From positions 1-64,000 of the forward strand of contig NZ_WKKA01000010.1 of the NCBI RefSeq assembly GCF_009674885.1: a stretch of 64,000 bases of DNA, in the 5' to 3' direction. Under the pieces are notes generated by a model. The model was given only the letters and a program-made list of their open reading frames with translations, was not told the origin of the DNA and made no database searches. Below are positions 62,673 to 64,000 of this stretch, piece by piece (position 1 is the stretch's first letter; each line of letters begins with the position of its first letter). Source of the stretch: Paracoccus sp. S-4012. GTDB taxonomy: Bacteria; Pseudomonadota; Alphaproteobacteria; Rhodobacterales; Rhodobacteraceae. A program made the position numbers and the translations under genes.

Positions 62673-63140
62673 GTGAAAGAGCCGCGCCGCCGGAACATCG
62701 ACCGCACCGATCTCCGCATCCTGCGCGAGCTGGCGCGCGACGGCCGGCTGCCGGTGACGGAGCTTGCGACCCGCATCGGGTTGTCGAAATCCCCGACCCA
62801 GGCCCGCCTCGCCCGGCTGGTCGCGGACGGCGTGATCCGCGGCTTCCGCGCCGATCTCGACCCTGCCGCGCTCGGGCGCGAGCATGTGGCCTTCGTCGAG
62901 GTGAAGCTGAAGGACACCTCGGAGGCGGCGCTCCGGGCCTTCAACGCCCGCGTCCGCGAGGTGCCGGAGATCGAGCAGTGCCACATGATCGCCGGGGCGT
63001 TCGACTATCTCCTGAAGGTGCGGACGACCGATATCCGCGAGTATCGCGCGGTGCTGGGCGAGACGATCTCGAGCCTGCCGCATGTCGAGAGCACCTCGAC
63101 GCATGTGAGCATGGAGGCGGTGAAGGATCAGCTGGCGTAA
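62673..63140 (+). CDS. putR: Lrp/AsnC-family regulator (PutR-like)
   Basis: The 155-residue protein has an N-terminal helix-turn-helix (DRTDLRILRELARDGRLPVT, TRIGLSKSPTQARLARL) and a RAM domain (HVAFVEVKLKD, CHMIAGAFDYLLKVRTTD). In Rhodobacter capsulatus, PutR, an Lrp-family protein divergent from putA, activates putA in response to proline; the arrangement is the same here. GTG 62673 is preferred because AGGAGA lies eight bases before it; an ATG at 62643 is also possible. Confidence 0.9.
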   Translation: MKEPRRRNIDRTDLRILRELARDGRLPVTELATRIGLSKSPTQARLARLVADGVIRGFRADLDPAALGREHVAFVEVKLKDTSEAALRAFNARVREVPEIEQCHMIAGAFDYLLKVRTTDIREYRAVLGETISSLPHVESTSTHVSMEAVKDQLA

Positions 63141-63220
63141 GGGGGGAGGCGAACGCTGCCGCGCGAGGGATCGGGGCGCGTGACCCGATCCCGCTCGGTC
63201 GGTTGACGAAGCGAAACGGA

Positions 63221-63304
63221 GGGTCCGCGCACGCACGAAGGTGGGCGCAATCGCGCCCGCCTGTGGGGCGGGCGGGCGCGGACCCGTCCGCTTTGGCGGA
63301 CGGG
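63221..63304. repeat. nested inverted repeats between convergent genes
   Basis: GGGTCCGCGC (63221-63230) pairs with GCGCGGACCC (63276-63285), enclosing a smaller GGGCGC-AATC-GCGCCC hairpin. An overlapping stem CCCGTCCGC-TTTG-GCGGACGGG occupies 63283-63304. The strong stems lie between the convergent putR and manC genes and may act as a bidirectional terminator, though no T-tract is present. Confidence 0.5.
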
Positions 63305-63344
63305 CGGGAGGTAGCGGCGGCGTCGGCCGGGTCTTCGGGCTCCG

Positions 63345-64000
63345 CTACCCCCGCGCGCCCTCGCCCCGCGCATAGGCGTCCTCATACCGCACGATGTCGT
63401 CCTCGCCGAGATAGGCCCCCGTCTGCACCTCGATCAGCACCATCGGCAGCCGCCCGGGATTCTCCAGCCGGTGCACCGCGCCCAGCGGCACGTAGATCGA
63501 CTGGTTCTCGGTCATCAGCGTCACCTGCTCGTCCACCGTCACCTTCGCGGTGCCGCTGACCACGATCCAGTGCTCGGCCCGGTGCATGTGGCTCTGCAGC
63601 GAGAGGCTGGCGCCGGGCTTCACCACGATGCGCTTGACCTGGAAGCGGTCGCCCAAGGCCAGCGTCTCGAACCAGCCCCAGGGGCGGTGGTCGGTGCGGA
63701 AAGCCTCGGCCTGCTTGGCGCCCTTCTGCTTCAGCGCGGCGACGGCGCGGCGGACCTCCTGCGCGCGGTTCATGGGCGCGACCAGCACCGCGTCGCCGGT
63801 CGCCACGACCATCGTGTCGGTGAGGCCAATGCCGACCACCTCGACATCCTCGGCCTCCGACCGCAGCAGCACGTCGCCGCAGTCGATCGCCGTCGCGCGG
63901 CCCCCGGCCACGGTCCCGCCCCCGGCCTCGCGCCAGACCGCGTCCCAGCCACCGAGGTCCGACCAGTGGCCCGCAAAGCGCACGACCGAGAGGTTGTCGG
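63345..64000 (-). CDS. manC: mannose-1-phosphate guanylyltransferase / phosphomannose isomerase, 3' part
   Basis: The visible 218 residues are the C-terminal part of a bifunctional type II enzyme. WSDLGGWDAVW belongs to the end of the nucleotidyltransferase domain. The cupin isomerase domain follows: RPWGWFETLALGDRFQVKRI, LSLQSHMHRAEHWIVVSGTA with the metal-binding histidines, VPLGAVHRLENPG and LIEVQTGAYLGEDDIVR. The gene starts beyond the right edge. It makes GDP-mannose for surface glycans, which could feed the nearby glycosyltransferases. Confidence 0.93.
   Translation of the reverse strand, partial: DNLSVVRFAGHWSDLGGWDAVWREAGGGTVAGGRATAIDCGDVLLRSEAEDVEVVGIGLTDTMVVATGDAVLVAPMNRAQEVRRAVAALKQKGAKQAEAFRTDHRPWGWFETLALGDRFQVKRIVVKPGASLSLQSHMHRAEHWIVVSGTAKVTVDEQVTLMTENQSIYVPLGAVHRLENPGRLPMVLIEVQTGAYLGEDDIVRYEDAYARGEGARG

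Noticed and set aside
57943..62676. A 1577-codon plus-strand open frame opposite putA and the sulfotransferase gene
   Set aside because: It is the antisense of well-defined genes; its Arg/Gly/His-rich translation has no domains and arises from the third-position GC bias of the real genes.

Overview
The window looks like chromosome from a Rhodobacterales alphaproteobacterium (Rhodobacter/Cereibacter type). Coding DNA is very GC-rich, the division and cell-wall (dcw) genes are in the alphaproteobacterial order, and small families common in that group are present: a TIGR02300 acidic-tail protein, a DUF2484-like membrane protein, and an Lrp-type regulator divergent from a putA that lacks its own DNA-binding domain. 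This assignment is inference from gene content; no 16S gene is present.

Positions 1-20,650 form an accessory redox and metal region. It opens with a broken IS3 element and a fragment of a DUF924 gene. A pentaheme c-type cytochrome with a DevBCA-like exporter and an intact DUF924 gene follow. Next come two different P1B metal ATPases, one with a separate CopZ-like HMA protein and a divergent LysR regulator, and then a QseC/PmrB-like kinase with its response regulator. The end is a cell-envelope redox set: two secreted PepSY proteins, a cytochrome b561, a DUF2271 protein carrying a flavinylation motif, a PepSY-flavodoxin-reductase fusion, an ApbE flavin transferase and a small secreted protein. 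Eleven-base direct repeats lie in front of the regulator operon and both PepSY genes, which suggests one regulon.

Positions 20,651-25,737 are a graveyard of mobile and defence-type genes. They include a DUF3320-like ORF, an antitoxin with a frameshifted PIN toxin, the 3' end of an FtsH-like protease, an IS3 orfA fragment, a piece of RapA-like helicase, the 3' end of a cytochrome oxidase subunit I-III fusion, and remnants of a serine recombinase and an IS110 transposase. This block ends at a tRNA-Ala(GGC) gene. Three TGTAGCAA repeats beside the tRNA could be integrase arm sites, so the tRNA probably marks an island boundary.

Positions 25,738-44,300 are core chromosome: the TIGR02300 protein, a YgjP-like peptidase, a GntR regulator, and the dcw cluster on the minus strand. 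In transcription order the cluster is mraZ, rsmH, ftsL, ftsI, murE, murF, mraY, murD, ftsW, murG, murC, three small membrane proteins and murB. Many of these genes overlap by one to four bases. A plus-strand family 61 glycosyltransferase sits between mraY and murD. A ladder of TGGGA-type MraZ boxes with exact 10-base periodicity lies upstream of mraZ.

Positions 44,600-50,478 hold a cobalamin riboswitch followed by a B12 uptake operon: receptor, binding protein, permease, ATPase and a TonB-like protein. Positions 50,451-58,944 hold a minus-strand glycan-modification cluster: a sulfotransferase-like protein, a GT2-GT4 fusion, a GT4 enzyme and three proteins I do not recognise. The window ends with bifunctional PutA, a divergent PutR-like regulator, and the 3' part of a mannose-1-phosphate guanylyltransferase gene that runs off the right edge.
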